Below are positions 7,092-16,698 of a DNA stretch of 64,000 bases, piece by piece (positions within the stretch are counted from its first letter, which is position 1; each line of letters starts with the position of its first letter). The stretch lies in the NCBI RefSeq assembly GCF_030053115.1, contig NZ_CP125619.1, positions 2,677,501 to 2,741,500 of the forward strand. The letters are read 5' to 3'. Under the pieces are notes generated by a model, which ran no database searches, was not told the origin of the DNA, and saw nothing but the letters and a program-made list of their open reading frames with translations. Source of the stretch: Pseudomonas svalbardensis (GTDB taxonomy: Bacteria > Pseudomonadota > Gammaproteobacteria > Pseudomonadales > Pseudomonadaceae). Made by a program: the position numbers and the translations under genes.

Positions 7092-7715
7092 ATGGATAGG
7101 CCGTACCCTCCATCGTCACTGCTTGAGCTGTCCGAGCTATCCGACTTCGGCATCCGCCTGACTCCAGCCCCTGAAGTGTGGGATTGGCTCCAAGCCGAGA
7201 TCCTTGCCGACACCGGCTGCATCCACAACGAAGACCACGCCCATCTACGGGATGCTGATATCCGGATCATGTGGGCATCGAGCAGTTTCGAGAAGAAGGG
7301 TCGCCGAGTGCTTGGCCAGGTCGAGCAAGTGGCGTTCCGCGCTGGTGGTTGGCAGAAAGCCCGGATGGAACAGCAGATGCGTGACTGGTTCGGCGATGTG
7401 CCGGCCTTCATCATCACCTTGGCTGCTGACTACTGCTCTCAGTGCAGCGACGCTGACTTTTGCGCCCTGGTTGAGCATGAGCTGTATCACCTGGCCCACG
7501 CCAAAGACAAATACGGTCAGCCAGCCTTCACCAAGGAGGGCGCACCCAAGATCGAGATGCGCGGACACGACGTCGAAGAGTTCGTCGGTGTGGTTCGCCG
7601 CTATGGTGCGAGCCCTGACGTTCAGGCGTTGGTGGATGCAGCAAACAAACCTGCTGAGGTAGGGAAATTGAACATATCGAGGGCCTGCGGAACCTGTCTG
7701 CTCAAGTCGGCCTGA
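7092..7715 (+). CDS. Putative phage metallopeptidase
   Basis: ATG at 7092 follows AAGGTGACCC. The 207-aa protein contains a zinc-protease-type motif, VEHELYHLAH, near residues 130-139, preceded by a Cys-containing DYCSQCSDADFC segment. It matches the putative phage metallopeptidase family found ahead of terminase genes in many siphophages. The role (processing or zinc-binding packaging factor) is not established. It is followed 31 bp later by the small terminase. Confidence 0.8.
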   Translation: MDRPYPPSSLLELSELSDFGIRLTPAPEVWDWLQAEILADTGCIHNEDHAHLRDADIRIMWASSSFEKKGRRVLGQVEQVAFRAGGWQKARMEQQMRDWFGDVPAFIITLAADYCSQCSDADFCALVEHELYHLAHAKDKYGQPAFTKEGAPKIEMRGHDVEEFVGVVRRYGASPDVQALVDAANKPAEVGKLNISRACGTCLLKSA

Positions 7716-7746
7716 TTCTGGACAGGCACTGGACGGATGAGAACTT

Positions 7747-8208
7747 ATGGCAGTCCTGAAAAATGAGGTGAAGAGCTTCATCGTTCAGGCTCTGGCGTGC
7801 TTTGACACACCTTCTCAGGTGGTTGAATCCGTCAAGAACGAATTCGGCGTTGTGTTGAGCCGCCAACAGGTGGAAACACATGACCCAACCAAGACGTCCG
7901 GCAAGGGGCTGGCGTTGAAGTGGCAAACCCTGTTCCACGACACCAGAAAGCGTTTTCGCGAAGAGACGGCTGAGATTCCGATCGCCAATCGTGCTTTCCG
8001 GCTCCGCGCTATGAACCGCTTCGTGGAGAAGGCCGAGACGATGAAGAACATCGGCCTCGCCATGCAGATTCTGGAGCAGGCCGCGAAAGAAACCGGCGAT
8101 ATGTACGTCAACCGCAACCGCAAGGATGAGCCTGACGACGAGCCTGCTATCCCGACCCGCATCCAGGTCGACGTAGTGGATGCGAGGAAGCCGAATGCCG
8201 AGCCTTAA
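7747..8208 (+). CDS. DUF2280 protein, probable small terminase subunit
   Basis: The 153-aa protein matches the DUF2280 pattern (AVLKNEVKSFIVQALACFDTPSQVVESVKNEFG) with an N-terminal helix-turn-helix-like part and a helical middle. It sits directly upstream of and overlaps the large terminase start by 14 bp, so a role in DNA recognition for packaging is likely. It is complete, unlike its partner. Confidence 0.75.
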   Translation: MAVLKNEVKSFIVQALACFDTPSQVVESVKNEFGVVLSRQQVETHDPTKTSGKGLALKWQTLFHDTRKRFREETAEIPIANRAFRLRAMNRFVEKAETMKNIGLAMQILEQAAKETGDMYVNRNRKDEPDDEPAIPTRIQVDVVDARKPNAEP

Positions 8209-9658
8209 CGTTCCGCAGGCTCACTTCCTCACGCTACCCCACAAATTCCGCGCATTCGTTGCAGGGTTCGGCTCAGGTAAGACCTGGGTGGGATGCTCAG
8301 CGCTGTGCAAGCACTTCATGGAGTGGCCTGGCGTCAACGCTGGCTACTTCGCACCGACTTACCCGCAGATCCGGGACATCTTCTATCCGACAGTGGAAGA
8401 GGTGGCCTACGACTGGGGACTGAAGACCAAGATCAACCAGGCGAACCATGAGGTTCACATCTACAGCGGCCGGCAGTATCGCGGCACTGTGATTTGCCGG
8501 TCGATGGAGAAGCCGCAGACGATTGTCGGCTTCAAGATCGGCCATCTGCTCGAAGTCGGTCGTCACGGGCTGTTGGTGGATTACGCGGCTGTGGTGGCCG
8601 GCTCGGTGAGCAAGGCAGACGAACAGGCAGGCCGGGCCCGGGCAAGCGTTGCCAGCTATTCGGCTGAGTCGATCATCAACTGGAAGACTCGCCAAGTCGG
8701 TGGCCAGCATCTGCTGAGTCTGGTCGTGCTGCGTGAGACGGTCGATGTCGACACCGATGACGGGTTTGGCAGCGAACAGGTTGTTCAGTTTCGAGTGCTG
8801 CGCCTGGATGCGGCCGGCGTCTACACGCAGGAGGTGTGGGAAGAGGGCCCCAGCGAAACAGCAATGACCATCGCGCCCTTCACCCCACTGAATGGTCTCG
8901 GTCAGCCGTGGCGAGTGATCCCGTTCCAGTTTCTGGGCAGCGAGAACAACGACACCAGCATCGACGATTCGCCGCTGTACGACATGGCTGAAGTCAACAT
9001 CGGCCATTACCGCAACAGTGCTGACTACGAAGAGGCGGCCTACCTGGTGGGCCAGCCTCAGCCATGGATGGCCGGCCTTGATGAGCAGTGGCGCGATCAC
9101 ATGGAGAAGGGCGGCATCTTCCTCGGCTCCCGTGCGCCTTGGCTGCTTCCGGTCAGTGGCACCTGCGGCGTCTGGCAGGCTCAGCCCAACACCGTTGCCA
9201 AAGAGGCAATGGACGGCAAGAAAGAGGACATGGTTTCGCTCGGCGCCCGACTGATCGAGCGGGGTAGCGCGGTGAAGACCGCGACCCAAGCCGACAACGA
9301 CAGCGCCGCGGAACACAGCGTGCTGTCGCTGGTGGTCAGCAACGTCAGCGAGGCCTACAGCCAGTGCCTGGTCTGGATGGCTGAGTTCGTGAATGCACCC
9401 GGTGAGGTCGTCTACAAACTCAATCAGGATTTCAGCCAAATCAGCCTGGACGCAACGATCCTCACCGCGCTGTTCAACGCAGTGCAGGGCGGCAAGCTGC
9501 CGGCGGGCGACTTCTGGCAGTACCTGCGAGATCGCGGGGTTATCGATCCTGAAAAGACCGACGACCAGATCCGCGACGAACTGGAAACAGAAAGCCCTGG
9601 GCCTGCTCTGGACGACACTGAGGTAATTCCGAATGGCGGCAAACCAAGCAATCCTTGA
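8195..9658 (+). pseudogene. Chimera: large terminase N-terminus fused in frame to portal C-terminus
   Basis: The 487-aa open frame starts like a large terminase (MPSLNVPQAHF, Walker A GFGSGKT at 24-30) and keeps the terminase pattern to about residue 117 (MEKPQTIVGFKIGH). From LLEVGRHGLLVDYAAVVAGS on it reads as a DUF4055-type portal to the end. The terminase Walker B and nuclease domains, the terminase C-terminus and the portal N-terminus are missing, so an internal deletion near 8546-8560 joined two genes in frame. Neither packaging motor nor portal should work. Start chosen for GAGGAAG upstream. Confidence 0.88.
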
Positions 9659-10718
9659 TGCCACCATTCGGCACGCCGTTTTCCTCGAGCAGTTGAAGTC
9701 GGGGGAGGTCGCCAAGTTCGGGCCTTTCCTCAAGGAGATCGATCGCTCGATCCGCGAGCGGCTGACCCGGACCGATCTGACGGATTACACCATCGTCAGG
9801 CTGGAGCGATTGCTGAGCGAAGTCGATAGCCTGCTGCTGGGCATCTTCAACCGCTACAGCAACAAGCTGAACCTCGACCTGATCGACATTGCGAACTACG
9901 AGGCCGAGTTCGAAGCGACCAGCCTGACCCGGGCGGCGCCGGTGGGCGTCTCGTTTGACGCGGCGGTGCCAGGTGCTGCTGCAATCAGGACGGCAATCCT
10001 CGGCAACCCGCTCAGCGTGCGCGGTGCTGATGGCGGCAAGCTGCTCAAGTCTTTCATTGATGGCTTCACCGCCACCGAGCGACAACGCCTCACTGGCGCG
10101 ATCCGGCAGGGCTTCTTCGAAGGCCAGACGAATTTCCAGATCATCAAGAACATCCGGGGCACCAAAGCGCTCCAGTACAACGACGGCATCCTGGCCACGA
10201 CAAACCGGAATGCCGGCGCTGTGGTGCGGACGGCGGTCCAGCATGTCGCCACCCAAGCGCGCATGGAGACACTGAAAGAGAACTCCGACGTCGTGCAGGC
10301 GGTGGAGTGGGTCAGCACCCTGGACACGAAGACGACCAGTCAGTGCCGGACGCTCGACAAGCAACGGTTCAAGCTGACTGAGGGGCCGAGGCCGCCAATC
10401 CACATCAACTGTCGCTCTACGGTGGTGGCTGTCACTCGCTTCAGCGCTCTGTTCGCCAAGGACGCCACGCGCGCATCCATCGGCGACGGCGGTGCCCAGC
10501 AGGTGAGGGCAGACCTCAGCTATTACGATTGGCTCAAGCAGCAGCCGGCGGCGTTTCAAGACCGAGCAATCGGTCCGGTTCGGGCAAAGCTGTTCCGCGA
10601 AGGTGGCCTGAGCATCGAACGATTTTCCGAGCTGCAGCTTGATCGCAATTTCTCGCCGCTGACTCTCGCCGAGATGAAGGCATTGGAGCCTCTAGCGTTT
10701 GTCCGCGCTGGTCTTTGA
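9633..10718 (+). CDS. Phage minor head protein (Mu F-like)
   Basis: The 361-aa protein overlaps the end of the chimera by 26 bp. Its C-terminal half has the phage head morphogenesis signature: RTAVQHVATQARM, then WVSTLDTKTTSQCRTLDKQRF and PPIHINCRS. It appears intact. Members attach at the portal vertex or act early in head assembly. Its 3' end overlaps a convergent cargo gene by 27 bp. Confidence 0.85.
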   Translation: MAANQAILDATIRHAVFLEQLKSGEVAKFGPFLKEIDRSIRERLTRTDLTDYTIVRLERLLSEVDSLLLGIFNRYSNKLNLDLIDIANYEAEFEATSLTRAAPVGVSFDAAVPGAAAIRTAILGNPLSVRGADGGKLLKSFIDGFTATERQRLTGAIRQGFFEGQTNFQIIKNIRGTKALQYNDGILATTNRNAGAVVRTAVQHVATQARMETLKENSDVVQAVEWVSTLDTKTTSQCRTLDKQRFKLTEGPRPPIHINCRSTVVAVTRFSALFAKDATRASIGDGGAQQVRADLSYYDWLKQQPAAFQDRAIGPVRAKLFREGGLSIERFSELQLDRNFSPLTLAEMKALEPLAFVRAGL

Positions 10719-11249
10719 TGTGCATTCGGCTCTTTTAGATGCAATGGCGTCTAGTTCTTGGAAGTACCGTTCAGTCCACTGAGGAATCAATCGATCAAGT
10801 TTTTCTGAGGTTTCTTTAACGGTCTCTACTGAACCATAGACCGCTTCGGCGATAGCAGTAACTAGGTCTACCGTGGTTTCGTTCATCGCTCGATTGGAGT
10901 AAACGGCAATTTTACGACCGTTATCCGAAAGCTCTGCGGCTTGAGGAATGAGAACTCTCATTCCCCGAGTTCCATCATGGAGTTCGACATCAAAGCGCCC
11001 CATAGAAACGGAAAAGTCCTTCGCCAAAGCTCTAAAGTTAGCTTCTTGGTCATCGATTCTTTTGATGCAAGCAGCTTCTTTTTCTTGGGTCAGCTTGCCG
11101 GCTTCTTTGCGCCCATCCATGAAGGATGGCACGACTGTACCTCCTAGCGTGAAAGTGGCCGTAATCAAACAAATCAATACAGGACCCCAGTTTGTGGGAC
11201 CACCATTCTGGCCGATGGATGTTTGAGGTACGGGCGATCCGTTTCTCAT
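10692..11249 (-). CDS. Membrane-anchored moron, minus strand, unknown function
   Basis: ATG at 11249 has AAGGAA upstream. The 185-aa protein has a short Gly/Pro-rich N-terminus, one membrane segment (GPVLICLITATFTLGGTVVP, 20 residues) and a long helical C-terminal domain (EAACIKRIDDQEANFRALAK...). It lies on the opposite strand inside the head operon and is AT-rich, so it is lysogenic cargo rather than a virion gene. Topology suggests an inner-membrane protein with most of its mass on one side. Confidence 0.65.
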   Translation of the reverse strand: MRNGSPVPQTSIGQNGGPTNWGPVLICLITATFTLGGTVVPSFMDGRKEAGKLTQEKEAACIKRIDDQEANFRALAKDFSVSMGRFDVELHDGTRGMRVLIPQAAELSDNGRKIAVYSNRAMNETTVDLVTAIAEAVYGSVETVKETSEKLDRLIPQWTERYFQELDAIASKRAECTSKTSADKR

Positions 11250-11367
11250 GCTCGATTCCTTCCTAAAAAAAGGCCCGCATTAAACACTCGATTGGCCGTA
11301 ATTCAAACGTCTTGATGGCGTTTTTCTCGCAGGCAGGGCCTGCACCAACGTCTCTGGGAGACAACAA

Positions 11368-11835
11368 ATGCTGAAATTCCAACTGGACAGCCTGGATGGT
11401 GTCGACGAAGCCGTGCGCGCTCTTTACACCGAGAAGGACGGCAAGTTCGTACTCGGCATCGAAGGTCTGCCGCAGCCTGAGGATGTCTCTGGCCTGAAAT
11501 CCAAGGTCCAGGAGCTGCTGGACGAGAAGAAAGCCGCCGACAAGGCGCGCAAGGATGCCGAAGATCAGGCCCGCCTGGAGCGCGAAGAGAATGCCCGGAA
11601 GTCCGGCAACGTCGAAGAGCTCGAACGCTCTTGGACTGAAAAATTCACCCGCCGCGAAGCTGAGCTGAACGGCATGCTGGAACAGGAGCGTGGAACGCTG
11701 AGCACTCAGATCCGGGATCTGACTGTCGGCCGTACCGCTACTGATATCGCGTCTGCCCTGGCAATCCCAGGCAGCGCCAAAGCCCTGTTGCCGCACATCG
11801 AGCGCCGTCTGAGCGTCGAACAGCGCGACGGGAAG
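11368..11835 (+). pseudogene. Scaffold protein, 3' truncated
   Basis: ATG at 11368 (GGGAG upstream) begins a typical phage scaffold: MLKFQLDSLDGVDEAV, then a long charged coiled coil (ELLDEKKAADKARKDAEDQ) and TDIASALAIPGSAKALLPHI. Near 11835 the frame stops resembling scaffold and runs into the capsid gene in another frame, giving a nonsense tail to 12210. The 3' end of scaffold and the 5' end of capsid were lost together. Confidence 0.85.
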
Positions 11836-12403
11836 CCTGTTGGCGGCCATCACTGCGCAAGCAGCTGCGGTGAACGACGTGTCGGCCACTCTTGGCATCT
11901 CCCAGTCCGGCCTGAACAGCGCGCATGCGAAGTTCGGCGATGCCAGCCAGAACCTTGTTGCTCAAGTCATGCAGGGCACCACCTGGCACAAGCTGGTCGG
12001 CCAAGGCCTCGCGAACCCGAACAACCTGTTCCAGGCCGGCAACGTTCGCGTCGTCGACATCCTCGGCAAGACCTCGATCGTCACCGATGCGCCGGCTCTC
12101 GCTCAAACCGGCACGCCAAACAAGGAAATCATCCTGGGTCTGGCAGCTGGTGCGGCGCTGGTGCACGACAACCGAGACATCATCTCGAACGTGCAGACCA
12201 ACAACGGTAACGAGCGCATCACCACGACCATCCAGGTGGACTACACCTTCGGCCTCGGTATCAAGGGTTACACCTGGGATGTCGCGAACGGCGGCAAGTC
12301 GCCATCCAGCGCCGCGCTCGCCACCGGCACCAACTGGGACAAAACCGCAGCCAGTATCAAGGACACCGCCGGTGTTGCTCTGATCGGCGACGCCTCCAAG
12401 TAA
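11836..12403 (+). pseudogene. Major capsid protein, 5' truncated
   Basis: In the frame ending at 12403 the sequence reads LLAAITAQAAAVNDVSATLG, then TTWHKLVGQGLANPNNLFQ and VHDNRDIISNVQ, matching the C-terminal part of siphophage capsid proteins. The first part (likely about 100-150 residues) is missing and the frame differs from the upstream scaffold, so no normal capsid can be made. Confidence 0.82.
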
Positions 12404-12456
12404 CCACCTGATGACTGCCCCGGGGCATAATGCCCTGGCGCAGCGGAGTGACAGTG

Positions 12457-12672
12457 ATGACTGATAACATCTGGTATCTGCCGGGCCCGTTCCACCGCTA
12501 CGAAGATGACGTGAAGGCAATTGCCAAGAAGGAAGGCTTGATCATCATCGATGCCAATGTCACGGAAGACCGTGGCGGCGAAGTTGAGAAGCCGCCGAAG
12601 GCTACGCTGAAGGCTGAGTACCGCGCCGCACCTGCGAAGGCAGGCGCTGACCTGAACAAACCCAAGGACTGA
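12457..12672 (+). CDS. Small phage head-region protein, 71 aa
   Basis: ATG at 12457 has GGAG 8 bp upstream; an in-frame ATG at 12430 lacks one. The product (MTDNIWYLPGPFHRYEDDVKAIAKKEG) has a lysine-rich, proline-rich C-terminus. Small proteins like this commonly lie between capsid and head-tail connector genes. Function is not known. Confidence 0.6.
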   Translation: MTDNIWYLPGPFHRYEDDVKAIAKKEGLIIIDANVTEDRGGEVEKPPKATLKAEYRAAPAKAGADLNKPKD

Positions 12673-12675
12673 CCC

Positions 12676-13176
12676 ATGCTCATCATCGAGGACGGCACCG
12701 GCAAGCCAGACGCCGAAAGCTACGCGAGCGCCGCGGACCTGGTCATGTATGCCGGCAAGTTCGGCGTGACCATCCCTGCGGACGAGCCAGCGCAAGAAGC
12801 ACTGCTTCGCCGGTCCGCCTTGGCGATGGATGGCATGACCTGGAAGGGTCGCAAGATGGACAGTGATCAGGCTCTGGCCTGGCCGCGCCGAGGGGTTGAA
12901 CTGGACTGCCAGATCAAGCCCGACAACTACCTACCGGCTCGCATCCAGTACGGCCAGATGGCCTTGGCTGCCGAGATTCACACCGACGACATCGACCCGA
13001 TCGACAAGCGAAAGGGTGCAATCACCCGTGAGCGCGTCGAGGGCGCAGTTGATCGCGAGTACGCGACGATTTCCAACACCAGCGGCAGACTGTTGCCGGC
13101 GGCGCCGGACCGGCCAAGCGCCACGCAGTTTGCCGACTATCTACAGAAGCGGGGCCTGTTCGCCGTCCGCGCATAG
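12676..13176 (+). CDS. DnaT-like / head-tail connector protein
   Basis: The 166-aa protein starts MLIIEDGTGKPDAESYASAADLVMY and has the LAWPRRG motif and YLPARIQYGQMALAAE segment typical of the DnaT-like proteins that occupy the head-tail adaptor position in siphophages. The family name comes from similarity in databases; a connector role is inferred from position between capsid and neck genes. It appears complete. Confidence 0.75.
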   Translation: MLIIEDGTGKPDAESYASAADLVMYAGKFGVTIPADEPAQEALLRRSALAMDGMTWKGRKMDSDQALAWPRRGVELDCQIKPDNYLPARIQYGQMALAAEIHTDDIDPIDKRKGAITRERVEGAVDREYATISNTSGRLLPAAPDRPSATQFADYLQKRGLFAVRA

Positions 13177-13192
13177 CTGAAACGGAGCCTCC

Positions 13193-13561
13193 ATGGCCTT
13201 CTACGACGAAATGGCCGTGATGGCTCTGGAGATGATCACAGAGTTCGGCCAGCCCGTGATCATCCGGGCAATCACCGTCGGCGAGTACGACCCCGACACC
13301 GGTAGCGCGCCGCCTGACACCATCACCGAACAGACCGCTCAGGGCATCCTGCTCGACTTCACCGGCCAAGAATTCCAGAACAACAGCCTCATAAAGCAGG
13401 GCGACAAGAAGCTCAAGATCGCCGCGCAGGGACTGGCATGGGTGCCTGACCTGCTAAACAAGGTCGTCGTTCAAGGCCGCACCTGGTCAATTGTTCCTCC
13501 GCTGAAAGAGATCAATCCGGCAGGCACACCGATTCTGTACGAACTGCAGGTTCGATCGTGA
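13193..13561 (+). CDS. Head closure / neck protein (putative)
   Basis: The 122-aa beta-rich product (QPVIIRAITVGEYDPDTGS, IKQGDKKLKIAAQGL, GRTWSIVPPLKEINPAG) has the look of a head-closure protein and lies in the expected slot between adaptor and tail-completion genes. It ends in a 4-bp overlap with the next start (GTGA). No catalytic motif is seen. Confidence 0.65.
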   Translation: MAFYDEMAVMALEMITEFGQPVIIRAITVGEYDPDTGSAPPDTITEQTAQGILLDFTGQEFQNNSLIKQGDKKLKIAAQGLAWVPDLLNKVVVQGRTWSIVPPLKEINPAGTPILYELQVRS

Positions 13562-14214
13562 GTCGTGCGGGCGCCGGCCAGTCCGGTAGCTTCGCTCTGA
13601 GCCTTGCTGAATTCGCAGCGAAGGCCACTGAAGCCATCGACGCCAGTCTGCGTGAGATCATCATTGAGGTCGGTAGTAGCGTCATCCGCATGTCTCCAGT
13701 GGGAAACCCTGAGATCTGGGCGGCGAACGTCGCTCACCGGGCCGGCAACAAGGCCTTGGCTGACGCGTATGATGATCATGTTGAGGTCCGCAACGTCATC
13801 ACCGCACTGACTCCGAGCAATTTCACCAAGGCTGGCAAGCTGAAGCGCAACGTAAAGTACGCCAAGCCGCTGACCAAAACCGAGCGGGACCAGAACTTCA
13901 ACGTGAACGGTCTGGTCGCCGGCAAGGATTACGTCGGCGGAAGGTTCCGGGCGAACTGGCACCTCTCCATTGATGTCGTCGAGAACGTAACGTTTGACGA
14001 GGTCGACCCGAGCGGCCAGGAGACGATTGCCGCACTGGTCTCGGCAGTCAGCGACTTCACCGCCGGCCAGACTGCCTACCTCATCAACAACCTGCCGTAC
14101 GCCATCCCGCTCGAGTTCGGACATTCGAACCAGGCGCCGGGCGGCATGGTCCGCATCACCGTGGCCCGCTTCCAGCAGATCGTGCAGGAGGCCATCAGGA
14201 ACAACCAGATATGA
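13558..14214 (+). CDS. HK97 gp10-like neck / tail completion protein
   Basis: GTG at 13558 overlaps the preceding stop. The 218-aa protein carries the gp10-like pattern: SLAEFAAKATEAIDASLREI, VIRMSPVG, FRANWHLSI and the C-terminal NNLPYAIPLEFGHSNQAPGGMV. Such proteins complete the tail top before head joining. It is complete and overlaps the tail terminator start by 4 bp. Confidence 0.75.
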   Translation: MSRAGAGQSGSFALSLAEFAAKATEAIDASLREIIIEVGSSVIRMSPVGNPEIWAANVAHRAGNKALADAYDDHVEVRNVITALTPSNFTKAGKLKRNVKYAKPLTKTERDQNFNVNGLVAGKDYVGGRFRANWHLSIDVVENVTFDEVDPSGQETIAALVSAVSDFTAGQTAYLINNLPYAIPLEFGHSNQAPGGMVRITVARFQQIVQEAIRNNQI

Positions 14215-14627
14215 GCCACAACATCATCGCCTCGATCTATGAGGCCAAGCTGATCAACTGGGCGAAAGCCTTGCCGGTACCGCTAAAGGTCGTCGTCGAG
14301 AACGAGGCCTATACACCTGTGAACGGCGCGACCTTCCTCAAAGCGTTCACGCTGCCAGCGGACACCGCGAGCAACACGCTCGGCGGCGATCACAAGCTGT
14401 ACACCGGCGTGTTTCAGGTCAGCATCGTGACGCCATCGGGCAAGTACCGTGGCGCGGCTGGTGCACTGGCCGACCAGATCGCCGTGTTGTTCCCGCTGTA
14501 CGAGCGGAACACCAAGGGTGCGCTGACCGTTGTGACGATGACACCGGTTGATCCAGGCCCCGGCATTCCAGACGACACGACCTATACAGTGCCGGTTTCG
14601 TTCTTGTACCGAGCCGACACCAACTGA
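14211..14627 (+). CDS. Tail terminator protein (DUF4128-type)
   Basis: The 138-aa protein (SHNIIASIYEAKLINWAKAL, LYTGVFQVSIVTP, VPVSFLYRADTN) matches the small tail-terminator proteins that cap the tail tube. It sits directly before the tube protein, as expected, with a weak hairpin between the two genes. Confidence 0.75.
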   Translation: MSHNIIASIYEAKLINWAKALPVPLKVVVENEAYTPVNGATFLKAFTLPADTASNTLGGDHKLYTGVFQVSIVTPSGKYRGAAGALADQIAVLFPLYERNTKGALTVVTMTPVDPGPGIPDDTTYTVPVSFLYRADTN

Positions 14628-14650
14628 ATTAGCCCGTTGGGCAAACCCAG

Positions 14651-14672
14651 AACCCGCCATTGAGCGGGTTTT
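14651..14672 (+). terminator. Weak hairpin between tail terminator and tail tube genes
   Basis: AACCCGC, loop CATTGA, GCGGGTT then TT. The T run is short, so it may attenuate rather than stop late transcription. Confidence 0.5.
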
Positions 14673-14697
14673 GTCATTTCTGCAAAGAGGAAAACCC

Positions 14698-15345
14698 ATG
14701 AGCGTCAAGATTCCCAACGGCACTACGTTCGAGATCGCGGCCACCCTGAGCACTGCCAAAGCGTTCACTGCTATCAGTAACGCCAAACCGGCAGTGCTGA
14801 CCGCTGCCGCCCACGGCCTGGCCGATGGCGACGTGATCGTAATTGATTCCGCTTGGGCGAAGCTGAACGGTCGACCGGCTCGCGTCGTCGACTCCGAAAT
14901 CGGCACCTTCGCGGCTGAAGGCGTGGATACCACCAGCGTGAAGAACTACCCGGCCGGTTCTGGTGCGGGCACTGTCCGTGCCGCTTCTGGCTGGACGCAG
15001 ATCGCGCAGATCACTGAGCCCGCTGCCAACGGCGGCGAACAGCAGTTCCTCACGTACGGCTTCCTCGAAGACGATGATGACCGTCAACTGCCCACCACCA
15101 AGTCGGCCAGCAGCATGACGCTGCCGGTTGCTGATGATCCGGCTCAAGCCTATGTGGCTCTGGTCGAGACTGCCGACGAAGACAAAGAGCCGCGTCTGGT
15201 GCGTGCAAACCTCCCTGGCGGCGCAACCATCTATTACTACGCGTACGTGTCGATCACCGCGACCCCGACGCTGAGTCGCAACAACATCATGACCCGGACC
15301 ATCACTCTGTCGTTCGCCTCCCGCCCAACTCGCTACAACGCCTAA
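14698..15345 (+). CDS. Major tail tube protein
   Basis: ATG at 14698 follows AGAGGAAAACCC. The 215-aa protein (MSVKIPNGTTFEIAATLSTA, HGLADGDVIVID, SASSMTLPVAD, YYYAYVSITATPTLSRNNIM) fits tail-tube proteins of long-tailed phages. It is complete. It is followed 9 bp later by the truncated chaperone. Confidence 0.8.
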   Translation: MSVKIPNGTTFEIAATLSTAKAFTAISNAKPAVLTAAAHGLADGDVIVIDSAWAKLNGRPARVVDSEIGTFAAEGVDTTSVKNYPAGSGAGTVRAASGWTQIAQITEPAANGGEQQFLTYGFLEDDDDRQLPTTKSASSMTLPVADDPAQAYVALVETADEDKEPRLVRANLPGGATIYYYAYVSITATPTLSRNNIMTRTITLSFASRPTRYNA

Positions 15346-15354
15346 GGGGTTTCC

Positions 15355-15531
15355 ATGGCAAAGTTTTCCATCGCGCCAAAGCCGACGTTCACTGTCGACG
15401 TGGCCATCCCCCAGGTCGGCGAAAAGCCGGCAATGGTGCCGTTCACCTTCAAGTACCGCGACCGTACGGCACTGGCTGAACTGTTCGATTCCTGGAAGGC
15501 CAAAGCGGAAGCCCGCGACAACAGCCCGTGA
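15355..15531 (+). pseudogene. Tail assembly chaperone, 3' truncated
   Basis: The 58-residue frame begins MAKFSIAPKPTFTVDVAIP and has FTFKYRDRTALAELFDSWKAK, the N-terminal half of tail assembly chaperones that are usually about 100-120 aa. It then ends abruptly at NSP-stop 27 bp before the tape measure start. The C-terminal half and any frameshift extension are gone, so a deletion is likely. Confidence 0.7.
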
Positions 15532-15558
15532 AGACGGGCACTTATTCAAGGTGAGTCG

Positions 15559-16698
15559 ATGAACATTGCAGAACTCGGCATCAAGGTCGACTCCGCTGAT
15601 GCTGCCCAGGCTGCGACCGATCTCGACAAGCTGACCAAGTCCGGCGAGCGGGCAGAGCAGTCTGCCGTCGGCCTGATGAAAGAGATGGAGGCGCTGGAGA
15701 AGTCGCTGTCGAAAGGCGCGACCACCACGCAGGAACTGGCCAAGCAGCGCGAGAGTCTGGCGAAACTCACCAAGACCGGCGCTTATGGCGAGGCCGAATT
15801 CACCAAGATCACTGCGCAGCTCGATAAGCAGCAAGTGGCCCTGGCCAAGTCGACGCTGGATGAACAGAAGGCCCTGAACAGCCTGCTGGGTGCACTTGAC
15901 CCGGCCCGCGCGGCCATGGGCAAACTGGACAGCCAGGTTGAGCAGCTGGGTAAGCACCTCGACGCAGGGCGGATCAGCCAGGACCAGTACAACGCAGCGC
16001 TGGGCAAGATCGACGGCAACTATGCGGCGCTGGAGAAGACTGCCACCGGATTCGACAAGCTAAAGCTTGGTACTCGCCAGGCGCAGGAAAACGTCGTTCA
16101 GCTCGGCAACGCGTTGTCGTCCGGGGACTGGGGTAGCGGCGTTCGTGCCGTGGCTCAGTTGGGCGCAGGTGCTGGCGCTTCGGCTGCTGGCTTGCTTGCC
16201 ATCCTTGCCCCGATCGCCCTGGCCACTGCCGCTGTCGGCGCTCTGGCTGTTGCCTATTACAAGGGCAGCGAAGAGCAGGATGCGTACAACAAGGGGCTGG
16301 TCCTCACTGGCAACTCCGCTGGCCTGAGCTCCGAGCAGCTGGGCGAAATGGCGCGGCAGGTCAGCGCGACCGTGGCCTACTACAAAAACGCGGACAAGGA
16401 GCTCGAAGCCTCGCAACGTGCCGGGGTGATCTCTCAGGCCAGCTACACCGAGCAGCGTGTCAGCCTACTGAAGCAACAGACGGAAGAGGTTGCGCAGAGT
16501 TACCAGTCGGAAATCGATGCGCTCGAAGCGGCCAAGGCCAAAAAGGGCACGACTGCGGCGCAGGTCATCCAGATCGATCAGAAGATCGCCGATGCTCGCA
16601 GCGCCATGGTCAAGGCGCAGCAGGAGAGTGACAGCGAACTGTCGATCATCGCCACCAACGAAGAAGGCCGCCTGCGCAAGCAGACTCTGGCGGTCAGC
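15559..16698 (+). pseudogene. Tape measure protein, 3' truncated
   Basis: The frame starts MNIAELGIKVDSADAAQAAT and shows about 380 residues of typical tape measure sequence: coiled coils, then a hydrophobic block (AAGLLAILAPIALATAAVGALAVAYY, two segments), QDAYNKGLVLTGNSAGLSSE and more coils. Near 16698 it joins the tail-tip assembly gene in another frame, leaving a nonsense tail to 16902. The rest of the tape measure and the minor tail genes are missing. Confidence 0.85.

Noticed and set aside
8297..9733. Minus-strand 478-aa open frame
   Set aside because: Shadow of the terminase-portal chimera in GC-rich sequence; no start context or family pattern.
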